Source of the DNA: Roseiarcus sp963770035
GTDB taxonomy: Bacteria; Pseudomonadota; Alphaproteobacteria; Rhizobiales; Beijerinckiaceae
Direction: 5' to 3'
Assembly (NCBI GenBank): GCA_963770035.1
Contig: CAVYON010000004.1
Location: 186,001-250,000, forward strand
Length of the DNA stretch: 64,000 nt
Under the pieces are notes generated by a model. That model was not told the origin of the DNA, did not search any database, and saw only the letters and a program-made list of their open reading frames with translations. Shown in pieces: positions 9,488 through 18,602 of the stretch. The position numbers and the translations under genes were made by a program. Positions within the stretch are counted from its first letter, which is position 1. Each line of letters begins with the position of its first letter.

Positions 9488-9775
9488 TCAAGATCCTCGC
9501 TTCCAGCTGAAGGAGCTGCAGTATGAAGTCAGGTAGTTGGTCGCCAGAACCAGCCCCGTGCCGTCGAACACGAGCAGCTTCAAGCGATCCGATCGCTTCG
9601 ATGCGAAAAACGAAAACGTCGCCGCTGTAGGGCTCGCCGGCCAGACCTTCCGCCACGAGCGCGACCAGACCATGCACGCCTTTTCGGAAGTCGATCGGCT
9701 GCGTCGCCACAAACACCCGGACATCCCGGCCGAACGAGATCACCGCGTCGACCTCACCGCCGCCAACACGCGCTC
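9488..9775 (-). pseudogene. IS66 accessory protein TnpB (Orf2), frameshifted and truncated
   Basis: SFGRDVRVFVATQPIDFRKGVHGLVALVAEGL...GDVFVFR is the conserved TnpB start. A single extra base near 9598 moves the rest (SKRSDRLKLLVFDGTGLVLA) to another frame. After about 9555 the family pattern is lost, so the 3' end and the whole tnpC transposase are missing. The IS66 remnant spans about 9402-10151; an IS66 tnpC without tnpA/B lies at 55263-56837. Confidence 0.75.
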
Positions 9776-10151
9776 CAGCGCCACGGCGTCGACGCCGACC
9801 GGCACGCGCACCGTCGCGCCGGCGATCATCACCTCGATCCGTTCGGCCGGACCCGCCAAAACGCGTGGCTGATCGATCGCGTCCGGCCGCGCCTCGGCGC
9901 CGTCGTCGAGCCGGATCTGCACAAACGGCGGCCCTTCGATGGCAGCGAGCCGCGCCTTGCGCCGCCACACATTGAGCAATCCCCGGCTGACCCCGTTGCG
10001 CCGCGCCACCTCGGAAATGTTCACTTCCCGGATCGGCGCTCTCGGCCAGCATCCGCGCCTTCTCCGCATCGCTCCAATCGCGCCGACGCCGCAGCCTCGT
10101 GATCACCTCGACACGCTGATAAGAGTCGGCATCATGCCTGGCCCGATGCAT
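9741..10151 (-). pseudogene. IS66 accessory protein TnpA (Orf1), frameshifted
   Basis: RVEVITRLRRRRDWSDAEKARMLAESADPG lies in one frame, and NISEVARRNGVSRGLLNVWRRKARLAAIEGPPFVQIRL in another, with the change near 10035. Together they make the small helix-turn-helix protein TnpA of IS66. The following residues (IEVMIAGATVRVPVGVDAVALERVLAAVRS) are its usual C-terminus. Part of an IS66 remnant without a transposase gene. Confidence 0.75.
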
Positions 10152-10600
10152 GGAATGAGCGCCCCTCGCATGAGAAAATCGAAATGCGAGCCTCGCTCAG
10201 CCGAACGCCACAAGCGAGGTGGGCAGCCGTACCGGTTACTTTCGGCGAAAAGGGCGTTCCCGCCAGCGCCGATTACGCAGACGCACGCCAAAGCGAGATC
10301 ATCTCGGTCGCCGAGAGTGTGCTCGACCGCCGGCGGCTCTGTCTCTAAGGCGGCAGCGTCAATCCGGGGAATTGCTCGGGTTGCTTTCTCGTCCCAACAT
10401 CGATGGCCTGTTTATCGGCTGATCGGCTGATCGGCCTGGAGCGCCGCAGGCTATCTGGATATTCTTTCCCGCTGTTCGAACTCTCTGTGAAGCCGACGAC
10501 ACGCGGCCTGACAAAGTTGGCTGAGACCAAGGCGGCAGAGAAACGTCGCTGCACGCCGCATAAGTCGATCCGCAGTTCCCTCCGCGTCACGCGCGATTCT
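10152..10600. other. 449-bp gap without a gene
   Basis: No open frame here has a recognisable domain. The IS66 end probably lies near 10160-10240 but no clear inverted repeat was found. Short direct repeats (CGGCTGAT twice near 10417-10434) are present. The 3' end of the sugar operon enters from the right; no strong terminator is visible. Confidence 0.4.
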
Positions 10601-11563
10601 CTATCGGCTGCTGAAGATGTAGCGCCGCGAGACCGAGTCGAACGAGATCGCCAGCACGACAATCACCCCGCTGATTACGCCCTGCCAGTAGGGAGAGATA
10701 CCGTAAAGGACCGTGATATCCTCGATGACGGCTATGATGCCAGCTCCCAGGATCGCGCCGACGGGAGAGCCGATGCCGCCGGTTGTCGCCACCCCGCCGA
10801 TCACGGAAGCGGCGATCGACGGCAGAACCCATGTATCGCCAATCGAGGGTTGCGCAGTTCCGAGCCTGGCGACCATTAGCGTTCCGGCAAGCGCAGCCAG
10901 CGAACCCGCGATGACGAACACTAGAAGGCGCATCCGGCTCACCTTGATGCCGATCATTCGCGCCGCCGCGGCGTTGTCGCCGATTGCGAAAACATAGCGC
11001 CCGAACGGCGTGCGATGGGCGACGACCGCCATCACAACAAGAAGCCCGATCATGATGACGAACGGCGTCGGAGCCGGGCCGACGTCGCCGCGGCCCAGGA
11101 ACTGGATCAACTCGGGGATATCAGTGATCGCCACGCCCTTGGTGAGGACCAGGTTGATTCCCTTGTACACGCCCGCCATGGCGATGGTCAGAACGAGCGA
11201 ATGCAGACCCAGGGCAGTGACCAGGAAGCCGTTGAACAACCCCAGCAGCGAGCCGAGCATGATCGCCAGCAGCATGGACACGATCGGATTGACCCCGAAG
11301 TCCATCATCAGCATGCCGGCCACGACTCCGCACAGACCGCCCATGGCGCCAAGCGAAATGTCCAGTTCGCCCAAGAGCATGAGCATGGCCTGGCCGAGCG
11401 TGACCAGTCCGGTGAACCCGAGTGTGCGGGCAATGATCGTCATGTTATACGAGGTAGCGAAATACGGCGACAGCACGGTCGATGCGGCGAACAGGACCAG
11501 CAGGACCACCGAAACGACGATGATTTGAAGGGTCGAGTAGCCTGGCATCCAGCGGGAATTCAT
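10601..11563 (-). CDS. Sugar ABC transporter permease (RbsC family)
   Basis: This 320-residue, very hydrophobic protein has eight or more predicted membrane segments and the BPD_transp_2 family pattern: GQAMLMLLGELDISLGAMGG near residue 60, a conserved EAA-like loop, and GGIGSPVGAILGAGIIAVIEDI near the C-terminus. It forms the channel of an importer with the ATPase at 11560-13062 and the binding protein at 13127-14065. ATG 11563 overlaps the ATPase stop by four bases (ATGA), pointing to translational coupling and fixing the start. It is the last gene of the operon. The substrate is probably a monosaccharide or polyol, not determinable from sequence. Confidence 0.9.
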   Translation of the reverse strand: MNSRWMPGYSTLQIIVVSVVLLVLFAASTVLSPYFATSYNMTIIARTLGFTGLVTLGQAMLMLLGELDISLGAMGGLCGVVAGMLMMDFGVNPIVSMLLAIMLGSLLGLFNGFLVTALGLHSLVLTIAMAGVYKGINLVLTKGVAITDIPELIQFLGRGDVGPAPTPFVIMIGLLVVMAVVAHRTPFGRYVFAIGDNAAAARMIGIKVSRMRLLVFVIAGSLAALAGTLMVARLGTAQPSIGDTWVLPSIAASVIGGVATTGGIGSPVGAILGAGIIAVIEDITVLYGISPYWQGVISGVIVVLAISFDSVSRRYIFSSR

Positions 11564-13062
11564 GCGTTTACTCGCCCCTTGCCAAAGATCGCCGTCACCA
11601 GCTCTTCGTTCGAGCACGTGCGGCTGTCGAACTCGCCCTGGACGCAGCCGGCGTGCAGGCAGATGATGCGCGTCGCGCAGCGGCGAAGCTCGAGCATTTC
11701 CGAGGAGATCACGATGACGCCGATGCCTCGCTCGGCGAGGTCCTTGATGATCCGATAGACCTCGACCTTGGTCCGCACGTCGATGCCGCGCGTCGGTTCA
11801 TCGAGTATGAGCACTTTGGGTTCAATCGCGAGCGCCCGCCCGATGATTGCCTTCTGTTGATTGCCGCCTGACAGAAACAGAATTCGCTGTGAAAGCGACG
11901 GCGCCTTGACGTCGAAACGCGTCACGATTTCCTCGACCGCCGCACGTTCGCGAGCTGTCGAAACCAGGGCCATGCCAGCCGTTTCACGGAACAACGTTAT
12001 TCCGATGTTGTGAAGCAAACTCTGCATCGGGAAAATGCCATGCAGCTTGCGCTCTTCAGAAAGGTAGATGAGGCCCGCCTCGACCGAAGCCGATGGGTCG
12101 CCGAGTTTGAGTGGCTTGCCCGCCAGGGCCACGGTTCCGCATTTAGCGCCGAGAAAGCCGAAGACCGTCTGCATGATCTCGCTTCGGCCGGCCCCGACCA
12201 GCCCGGCGAACCCAAGAATTTCGCCTCGTCGCAAAGAAAAACTGACATCGTCGAAGTCAATTCCCGAGAGACCGCGAACGTCCAGCACGACGTCATTCGC
12301 CTCGCTAGCAGGGTAAAAGTTCTCGTCAACTCTCACCTCGCGACCGGCCATCAACGCGAGCATGCGCTGCTCGTTCATCCCCTCGACTGGGTAGTGCCCG
12401 ACGCGTTCGCCGTTCCTCAGAACCGTGATCTCGTCGCCGATTTCAAACACTTCGTCGGATTTGTGCGAGATGAACACGATCCCTTTGCCTTCGGCCCGCA
12501 GCGTACGGATGGTGCCGAATAGTTTGTCGATCTCGCTGACCGTAAGCGAGGAGGTTGGCTCATCCAGGATGAGAACGTCGAGCGCGCGGTGCGCGCAGGC
12601 TCTTGCGATCATCAATAATTGCTGCTCGGAAATGGACAGGTCGCGGACCTGCTGGTCCGGGCGGCCGTGGATGCTGAAGCGGTCGAGCTGCTTCTGCGCT
12701 TCACTCCTGAGGCGCCGGCCGTTGAGGATCCCGCCCTCGAACCCAGACTGCTCGAACGGCATGAACAGGTTTTCGGCGATGCTGAGATGAGGGAACAGGC
12801 TCAGCTCCTGTGGAACGTAACCAATTCGCTTGAACAGCCCCGGAGCCTCCTGCACCGGGCGGTCGAGAATGCGCACTTCGCCCTCGTTGGGTAGCTCCGT
12901 GCCTGTCAGGATCTTGACCAGCGTCGACTTGCCCGCGCCGTTCTCGCCGGCAATGATGTGCACGGAGCCCGGATTGATCGTGATCGACACGTCCGACAGC
13001 GCAACGACGCCGGGATAACGGCGCGTGACGCCTCGCGCCTCGGCCAATGCTGTGGTCGCCAT
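11560..13062 (-). CDS. Sugar ABC transporter ATP-binding protein (RbsA-like, two NBDs)
   Basis: The 500-residue protein has two nucleotide-binding domains. The first has Walker A GENGAGKSTL near residue 40, a signature LSISEQQLLMIARA and Walker B ILDEPTSSL. The second has the degenerate Walker A GLVGAGRSEI typical of RbsA/MglA proteins, signature LSGGNQQKAIIGRAL and ILDEPTRGID. It powers sugar uptake with the downstream permease and upstream binding protein, like the EryE/RbsA class. A 64-base gap with a strong hairpin separates it from the binding-protein gene. Confidence 0.92.
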   Translation of the reverse strand: MATTALAEARGVTRRYPGVVALSDVSITINPGSVHIIAGENGAGKSTLVKILTGTELPNEGEVRILDRPVQEAPGLFKRIGYVPQELSLFPHLSIAENLFMPFEQSGFEGGILNGRRLRSEAQKQLDRFSIHGRPDQQVRDLSISEQQLLMIARACAHRALDVLILDEPTSSLTVSEIDKLFGTIRTLRAEGKGIVFISHKSDEVFEIGDEITVLRNGERVGHYPVEGMNEQRMLALMAGREVRVDENFYPASEANDVVLDVRGLSGIDFDDVSFSLRRGEILGFAGLVGAGRSEIMQTVFGFLGAKCGTVALAGKPLKLGDPSASVEAGLIYLSEERKLHGIFPMQSLLHNIGITLFRETAGMALVSTARERAAVEEIVTRFDVKAPSLSQRILFLSGGNQQKAIIGRALAIEPKVLILDEPTRGIDVRTKVEVYRIIKDLAERGIGVIVISSEMLELRRCATRIICLHAGCVQGEFDSRTCSNEELVTAIFGKGRVNA

Positions 13063-13088
13063 TTGTCCTCCCGTCGATCGGCAGGAAG

Positions 13089-13118
13089 GTGCAGCGGCCG
13101 AGCTTACGGCCGCTGCAC
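13089..13118. promoter_or_regulatory. Hairpin between binding-protein and ATPase genes
   Basis: GTGCAGCGGCC (13089-13099) pairs perfectly with GGCCGCTGCAC (13108-13118). It sits directly 3' of the binding-protein gene with no T-run. Such hairpins commonly protect the abundant binding-protein mRNA and lower expression of the membrane components. A comparable hairpin follows the other binding-protein gene at 18567-18592. Confidence 0.6.
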
Positions 13119-13126
13119 GGGGAGCG

Positions 13127-14065
13127 TCAGCGCAGGACGCCTTCCGGGTGGTCCTTGGTGATCAGGAGGATACCGGTGTCGACGGTTTTAGGCGTAACAA
13201 TGCCGTTTGTGCCGTCATACAGCATCATGACCGCATAGAATCCCTGGATCTGAGGACGGGTCGACGAGGAAGAATCCGCCACGCCATCAGTGACCAGCTT
13301 GACCATGTCCTTGAGATTGTCGAGCCCGACCTCGATCACCTTACCGGTCTTGCCGGCCTCCTTGATTGCCTGTCCAATGCCGATCGGACCCGCGGCGTCG
13401 CACGCCACCCAACCGCCGAGGTCGGGGTGCGCCTGCATGACGGCAGCTGCCTGCTTCTGCGCCGTTTCGATATCGTCGTTGTCGATGCCCTCCGCGACGA
13501 GCTTGATGTCCGGATACTTGGCGAACACCTTCTTGTGGCATTCGTATCGGATTTTGTGGTTCGGAGCAGTCGGCACGCCCTGCATGATTGCTACAGTGCC
13601 CTTGCCGTGAAGGAGTTCGACAAGACGTTCGGACGCGATGTCGGCCTGCTGGCAGAAGTCGTTGCCGATCGAGGTGAAGACCATCCCTTGGGGCGGAACC
13701 GAATCGAACGCCACCACCTTGATCCCGGCTTTCTGGGCCTCCTCAAGCACCGGCTTGTTGGCCGAGGCGTCGAGAAGGTCGATCGCGATCCCGTCGGGCT
13801 TTGTCGCGATCACCTGCTCGAGGATCTGGTTCTGCTCGACGACGTTGGCCTGCTGCGGCGCAAGATAGTCGACCTTGACGTTCGCGCCGGCGGTTTTCTT
13901 CAGGTACGCCGAGGCGTCGTTGGAGCCGTCGTGCACCAGGTCGAACCATGGGTGGACGACTTTCGGCACGATGACGAATTTATAATCCTTGGCGCTAACC
14001 GCCGCCGTCAGGCAGATTCCGCTCACCGCTGCAGCCACTGTCGCATATGCCAAACGTTTCACCAC
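13127..14065 (-). CDS. Periplasmic sugar-binding protein (RbsB-like)
   Basis: The 312-residue protein has a Sec signal peptide (MVKRLAYATVAAAVSGICLTA, cleavage after AVSA). It then shows the periplasmic-binding-protein type 1 fold pattern: VIVPKVVHPWFDLVHDG near residue 35, PDGIAIDLLDASANKPVLEEAQKAGIKVVAFDS near residue 90-120 and GWVACDAAGPIGIGQAIKEAGK near residue 215. It would capture a sugar or polyol for the ATPase/permease that follow. It lies after the broken dihydroxyacetone-kinase gene in the operon. Confidence 0.9.
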   Translation of the reverse strand: MVKRLAYATVAAAVSGICLTAAVSAKDYKFVIVPKVVHPWFDLVHDGSNDASAYLKKTAGANVKVDYLAPQQANVVEQNQILEQVIATKPDGIAIDLLDASANKPVLEEAQKAGIKVVAFDSVPPQGMVFTSIGNDFCQQADIASERLVELLHGKGTVAIMQGVPTAPNHKIRYECHKKVFAKYPDIKLVAEGIDNDDIETAQKQAAAVMQAHPDLGGWVACDAAGPIGIGQAIKEAGKTGKVIEVGLDNLKDMVKLVTDGVADSSSSTRPQIQGFYAVMMLYDGTNGIVTPKTVDTGILLITKDHPEGVLR

Positions 14066-14156
14066 ACACCTCCCGTTCTACTTTCGCTCTCCTCGTTCAC
14101 CGCCGGCTGCGCCGGATCGATGTCGGCGTCCGAGCCGGACGCCTGTCTCCGCTCGC

Positions 14157-14812
14157 CTACGGCTTGGCCGCAAGTCTCTCGAAGATGATGACGACGGAGA
14201 GCGCGCCCGGATCGATGAAGCCCGCGCCCCGCTCGCCCAAATTCCTTGCCCGGCCCATCCGCGCCGCCATTCCGCGCGTCGCCACCGCGCCATCGCGGCG
14301 GCGGCCTGAACGAGCGCTGCCTCGACGCCTTGGTCCGCTCCCGCGTCAAGCGCCTCGACCGCCGGCGTCGGCGCATCGACCATTGTCCTGTCGCGCGGCG
14401 ACGACTTGCCCCGATTGCGCACGTCGCGAGCCGCGGTGGCCATCGCGTCGGCCAGCACGCGAGCGTCAAGATCGCGCGCGGCGAAGTGGCGGCCCGCGCT
14501 AGAGAACCAAGAGCCGAAAACGATCCCGGCCGTGCCCCCCGCGCACATGAAGTTCGCGCCGATGATCGCAAGATCGCCGCCGGGCGAAGGCGGCGCGGCA
14601 ACGAGTGCGTCTTTCGCCGGGGCGAGGCCGGGCCCGACGAATGCGGAATAAAGTGATTCGTGACCCGATCGGCCGCCGATCACAAGCCCGACTTTTCCGC
14701 CGGTCTTGACCTTACGCCGCAACACATTGGCATCGCCTTCACGGACGAGTACGCCATTCGATAACAGAGCGATCCCGTCGAGAACTTCGCTGACGAGAAT
14801 CATCTTGCCCAT
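14157..14812 (-). pseudogene. Dihydroxyacetone kinase (DhaK-DhaL), internally deleted and frameshifted
   Basis: The start at 14812 (MGKMILVSEVLDGIALLSNGVLVREGDANVLRRK...VIGGRSGHESLYSAFVGPGLA) is the first 60-70 residues of a DhaK domain. About 260 residues with the substrate-linking His region are missing. The text then becomes a DhaL domain: IGANFMCAGGTAGIVFGSWF, TMVDAPTPAVEAL, GADQGVEAALVQAAAA. Near the end the frame changes to MGRARNLGERGAGFIDPGALSVVIIFERLAAKP (stop 14157). A full fused kinase would be about 540 residues. The operon has thus lost this ATP-dependent ketose kinase. Confidence 0.8.
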
Positions 14813-14931
14813 CCCGCACGTCCTCCTGCCGAGCTCACCGTCGTGCTTTCGAGCGGCACAATCTCGATCGCCACTTTTGCCGCGCGCAATCGTTCGACTT
14901 CCGCGGGATCCGCGCCTTCGCAACCTCGCCG

Positions 14932-15984
14932 CTATTCCGCCGATAACCCGAAGTTTACTTTGTGCTCATAACGCTGACCCGGCTCGAGCCGCGCCGACGG
15001 GAAGTGGGAAACGTTGGGCGAGTTGGGAAAGGTCTGTGTTTCGAGTGCGACACCTGAAAAGCTGGGGTAGCGGGCGGATCTCTTGCCGAGAATGCCGTCC
15101 TGCGGGAAACGGCCCGCCGAATAGACCTGCAAGCCCGGCTGGTTCGACGAGATGGCGAGACGTCGGCCCGACACCGGATCAAATACGCCGGCCACCGGCC
15201 GCATGGCGCCTGGGACGCCGCGCAGGCAGAAGTTGTTGTCAAAACCGATGCCGCCGATCGCGTCCATACCTTCTCCGATTGTTTTCTCGCTGGTGTAGTC
15301 GTACGGCGTGCCCTTGACAGGAATGATAGCGCCGGTCGGGATCAGCGTCTCGTCAAGCGGCGTGAAGTAGTCAGCGCCGAGCCAAAGATATTGGCGCCGA
15401 ACCTCGCCGGCATCGTGGCCGGCGAGGTTCCAATAGCTGTGGTGAACCATGCCGACGATCGTGGGAGAGCGGCTCACCGCGCTCATGGTGACCTGAAGGA
15501 CGTTATCTTCGGTCAAGCGGTAGCGCACCGTCGCGAAGAGCTCGCCGGGATAGCCCTCCTCGCCGTCGAGCGAAACGCGGGCGAACACAACGCTGTTGGC
15601 AGCCGTGTCGATTTCGGCGGAAAACAAGCGCCGGTCGAATCCGCCAGAGCCCCCATGCAGGTGATTGGGACCGTCATTCAGGCCGAGCTGATAGACGCGG
15701 CCATCGAGCTCGAAGACGCCGTGAGCGATCCTGTTCCCATAGCGCCCACAGGTCGCGCCAAAGAAGGTGTCGGTCGCCGCGTAGCCGGCAACCTCGTCGA
15801 ACCCGAGGACGACGTCGCCGAGACGACCGTTGCGATCCGGCGTCCACATCTCCGTGAGCCGGGCGCCATATGCGACCACCTTGGCCCTGAGGCCGACGCG
15901 GTTGGAAATGATGAACCCCGGAACCGGCGCGCCATCCAGATCGCCAAAGTGAAAGGCCTCAATCGACATAGTTTTTGTCCGCAA
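14932..15984 (-). CDS. galM: Aldose 1-epimerase (mutarotase)
   Basis: The 350-residue protein matches GalM: TCGRYGNRIAHG near residue 80, the catalytic His in GPNHLHGGSGGFDRR near 110, the second His in VHHSYWNLAGHD near 183, and the catalytic Glu in GVALETQTFPNSPN near 316. It interconverts alpha and beta anomers of aldoses in the cytoplasm. A start at MSIEAFHF (15969) is equally possible. It follows the isomerase-like gene after 62 bases, so it probably supplies the right anomer to that isomerase. Confidence 0.92.
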   Translation of the reverse strand: MRTKTMSIEAFHFGDLDGAPVPGFIISNRVGLRAKVVAYGARLTEMWTPDRNGRLGDVVLGFDEVAGYAATDTFFGATCGRYGNRIAHGVFELDGRVYQLGLNDGPNHLHGGSGGFDRRLFSAEIDTAANSVVFARVSLDGEEGYPGELFATVRYRLTEDNVLQVTMSAVSRSPTIVGMVHHSYWNLAGHDAGEVRRQYLWLGADYFTPLDETLIPTGAIIPVKGTPYDYTSEKTIGEGMDAIGGIGFDNNFCLRGVPGAMRPVAGVFDPVSGRRLAISSNQPGLQVYSAGRFPQDGILGKRSARYPSFSGVALETQTFPNSPNVSHFPSARLEPGQRYEHKVNFGLSAE

Positions 15985-16046
15985 TGTCCCCTCTGTCCGC
16001 GCACCCTTGCGATCGGGGCGCGGCGATCCGTTCAGACCACCGCCTG

Positions 16047-17462
16047 TTAGGCGGCCCTATGAAAAGCCATCTCCCAGCCCAGATACTTCGATCCCGCCTC
16101 GTGCACCGCTTCGGCCACGTTCGACATATTGGCCGCGACGTGATGCTCGAAACCGTTCTCGCAGATGAAGCGCATCAGCTTCTGGAGGGCGGGGATCTCG
16201 ACGACGCCGGCGCCACCAAAGGTCTCGAGCGCGTCCGAGGTGAAACGGCCTTCGCCAACGTACCCGTGGATCTTGCCGCGGACGTCATCAGTCGAGATGC
16301 GGGCGAAGGTCATCGGGCTGGCCTTGATCAAGCCCGCCATCGTCCCCTGCGCGTTCTCCTCGCCGACCGTCGCCGCGAAGATCTCGCCGTGATGCATGTG
16401 CGCCTCGGCGAAGAAGCTCTTGGGCAAGTTCGAGCAGTGGAAGCAGACGGCCTTGTCGGGATTGGCGCCGTAGTTGTTGTTCCAGTCGAGCAGCGCGCTC
16501 GGGCTCTCGGCGGCGAGCGCCAGGGCATGCATGCTGAGCGTGCCGCCGATGTCCGCCTCGCATGCGCTCGACATGAGCCCATTGCTCATCATGCTCATGA
16601 CTGTGCAGGGCATGACGCCGAGGTTTTCCTGCATTGACGTCCAGCATTGGATTGCGCTCACCGACACGTCGACGCGCTGCATCCAGTCGGAGATGACGTG
16701 GGCGAGCTTGGCCATGCGAATCATCGCCTTTTGCGGCGCAGCCGTGCGAACGTAGTCGCGGAGCGCGGCCACCTTCGCCGTCACGGCCGGATCGTCATCC
16801 GCCAGACGGTCGATGCGACCGAAGATCTCGGAGAGGTCGACGGTCTCGACGGAAATGCCGTGCGCCTCGAGAATTCGTTCACTGTAGCGCACCGTGTTGA
16901 AGGCGGCCGGCCGCGCGCCGATGCAGCCAACTCTCAGGTTTCTCATGCCCTTGACGACGCGGCAGACGGCCGCGAAGCCTTTGAGGTCGGCAAGAAACAA
17001 GTCCGAGTCCAGCGCCTCAGTGTGTTCGGCGGTCAGTGAGAAAGGAATGCCGAACTGCCGAAGATTATTGCAGACAGAGATCTTCCCGCAGAAGCTGTCG
17101 CGTCTCTGCTGCTGCGTCATCTCGCCCGACGCGTCGGGCGAAGCCTGCACGAGCACCGGCACGCCCAAATTAGCCAGCCGCAGCGTCTCCGCAACTCCAC
17201 GTTCATCGCCGAAATTTGGCAACGTTACGATCACTCCGTCGATCTTGGCGGCGTTCGCGCGGAAAAGCTCCGCGCAGCGCTTTGCCTCCTCGTGGGTCTC
17301 GACCGCGCCATACTTGCTTTGCTCGGGACTGAGCACGATGGCGTCTATTCCAACCCGCGCCAGAGCCTCGATGATGTCTTCGCGGCCTGTTTTAGCCAGC
17401 ACGTCGGGAAAGAAACCTCGGTTACCAACGACGACGCCCATCGTCATTCTGAGATTGCGCAT
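16047..17462 (-). CDS. L-fucose/L-arabinose isomerase family protein
   Basis: The 471-residue protein has the two-domain layout of the FucI/AraA-like superfamily: an N-terminal Rossmann-like part (IDAIVLSPEQSKYGAVETHEEAKRCAELF, GVIVTLPNFGDERGVAETL) and a C-terminal part with SAIQCWTSMQENLGVMPCTVMSMM, ACEADIGGTLSMHAL and HHGEIFAATVGEE. Metal-binding Glu/Asp/His are plausibly in the last group. Classical FucI is about 590 residues; 470 fits the shorter L-fucose-isomerase-like branch, which includes sulfoquinovose isomerase and uncharacterised members. It would convert an aldose to a ketose. The substrate is unknown. Confidence 0.75.
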   Translation of the reverse strand: MRNLRMTMGVVVGNRGFFPDVLAKTGREDIIEALARVGIDAIVLSPEQSKYGAVETHEEAKRCAELFRANAAKIDGVIVTLPNFGDERGVAETLRLANLGVPVLVQASPDASGEMTQQQRRDSFCGKISVCNNLRQFGIPFSLTAEHTEALDSDLFLADLKGFAAVCRVVKGMRNLRVGCIGARPAAFNTVRYSERILEAHGISVETVDLSEIFGRIDRLADDDPAVTAKVAALRDYVRTAAPQKAMIRMAKLAHVISDWMQRVDVSVSAIQCWTSMQENLGVMPCTVMSMMSNGLMSSACEADIGGTLSMHALALAAESPSALLDWNNNYGANPDKAVCFHCSNLPKSFFAEAHMHHGEIFAATVGEENAQGTMAGLIKASPMTFARISTDDVRGKIHGYVGEGRFTSDALETFGGAGVVEIPALQKLMRFICENGFEHHVAANMSNVAEAVHEAGSKYLGWEMAFHRAA

Positions 17463-17630
17463 GATCCTGTCCTTCCCTCTTCGACCGCCTCCGGTCGATT
17501 GCCTTTGCAGCCGCGCCGCAGCGTGGTCGCACTACGCCCACGCGCCTTGCCAATGTCGAGCGTCGTTCCCGAAGTGAGCGCAGGGCTGGACTGGCCTTGC
17601 GCAGGACTCAGGCGCGGCGCGGCGGTTGCG

Positions 17631-18506
17631 TCAGCCCTCGATCCCAGCCTGGTGGAACATCAACTTATGCAGACCCGAGGCGTTCAAGTCGCCATATCCT
17701 GCGTTCAGCGCCGCCTGATAGAGCTCTGCGATCGCCGAGGCCACCGGAAGCGGGACGCCTAGCGTCCTAGCGTAATCGCCGATGAGCCTAGCGTCCTTCA
17801 GCATGTGCTTAAGGTAGAACGACGGAGCGAAGTCGCGGCTGAGACTGGCGCGACCCACGTTTCGGATAAGCAGTGAGCTATAGTCGGCGACGTCGAAGAC
17901 GCCCATCACCGCCGCGCCGTCAAGTCCAGCCTTGTTGGCCAACGACAGCGCCTCACCGAGCGATTCGATTTGCGCGGCGACCAGAAGATTACCGACAAGC
18001 TTCATCGAAGCGCCGCTACCCGACCCGCCCATGTAATGGATGGTGGCGGCAAGCGGCTCAAGCAAGGGCTTCAGTTGTTTGAACGCGCCCTCGGCGCCGC
18101 CGCAGACAAAATCGAGCTTGCCTTCCCAGGCTTCTCCTTTGCTGCCAAACACGGGCGTGTCGAGATAGGTCGCTCCGATCGCGGCCACCGCATCGGCCAT
18201 GTGCTTGGCGACCTGGGGCGCCGTGGTCGTGACGTCGGCGACGATGGCGCCTTTGGCAAGGTGTGCAATGGCGCCGTCAGGACCCTCCAACACCGCTTGC
18301 TGCGCGTCAGGACCCGTAACGCATACAAAAACACGGGGTTTGCCAGCGACGGCGTCGGCGATTGATCCCGCCCGTTTGGCTGCGGCGAGTTCCTGAGGCA
18401 GATCCTTCTGGCTGCGGTTCCAAACCGTCACGCTATGTCCTGCGCGCAGAAGGTTGCGAACGATGCCGCGCCCCATCGTGCCGAGACCGAGAAACCCAAT
18501 GTCCAT
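17631..18506 (-). CDS. 3-hydroxyisobutyrate dehydrogenase-family oxidoreductase
   Basis: The 291-residue protein starts MDIGFLGLGTMGRGI, a Rossmann nucleotide site (GLGTMG, residues 6-11). It has the substrate-binding loop DTPVFGSKGEAWEGKL, the catalytic Lys in GSGASMKLVGNLL (about residue 171), and the all-helical C-terminal domain. The family oxidises beta-hydroxyacids or reduces the matching semialdehydes with NAD(P). In sugar clusters relatives act on threonate-, tartronate- or glycerate-like acids. It lies between the first transporter and the isomerase. The substrate cannot be assigned. Confidence 0.88.
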   Translation of the reverse strand: MDIGFLGLGTMGRGIVRNLLRAGHSVTVWNRSQKDLPQELAAAKRAGSIADAVAGKPRVFVCVTGPDAQQAVLEGPDGAIAHLAKGAIVADVTTTAPQVAKHMADAVAAIGATYLDTPVFGSKGEAWEGKLDFVCGGAEGAFKQLKPLLEPLAATIHYMGGSGSGASMKLVGNLLVAAQIESLGEALSLANKAGLDGAAVMGVFDVADYSSLLIRNVGRASLSRDFAPSFYLKHMLKDARLIGDYARTLGVPLPVASAIAELYQAALNAGYGDLNASGLHKLMFHQAGIEG

Positions 18507-18566
18507 AATATGCTCTCCATCGTCTTACTTCGCGGCACGACCTACAGCCGCTCGGGATCTGGACAA

Positions 18567-18592
18567 GCGAGCCACCGCGGACAGTGGCTCGC
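18567..18592. promoter_or_regulatory. Hairpin after the first binding-protein gene
   Basis: GCGAGCCAC (18567-18575) pairs with GTGGCTCGC (18584-18592) just 3' of the binding-protein gene, with no T-run. It may stabilise the binding-protein transcript or damp read-through into the metabolic genes, parallel to the hairpin at 13089-13118. Confidence 0.55.
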
Positions 18593-18602
18593 TCGTCATC
18601 TT

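Noticed and set aside
13025..14188. 387-codon plus-strand open frame over the binding-protein gene
   Set aside because: Shadow of the minus-strand periplasmic binding protein, which has a signal peptide and a full fold.
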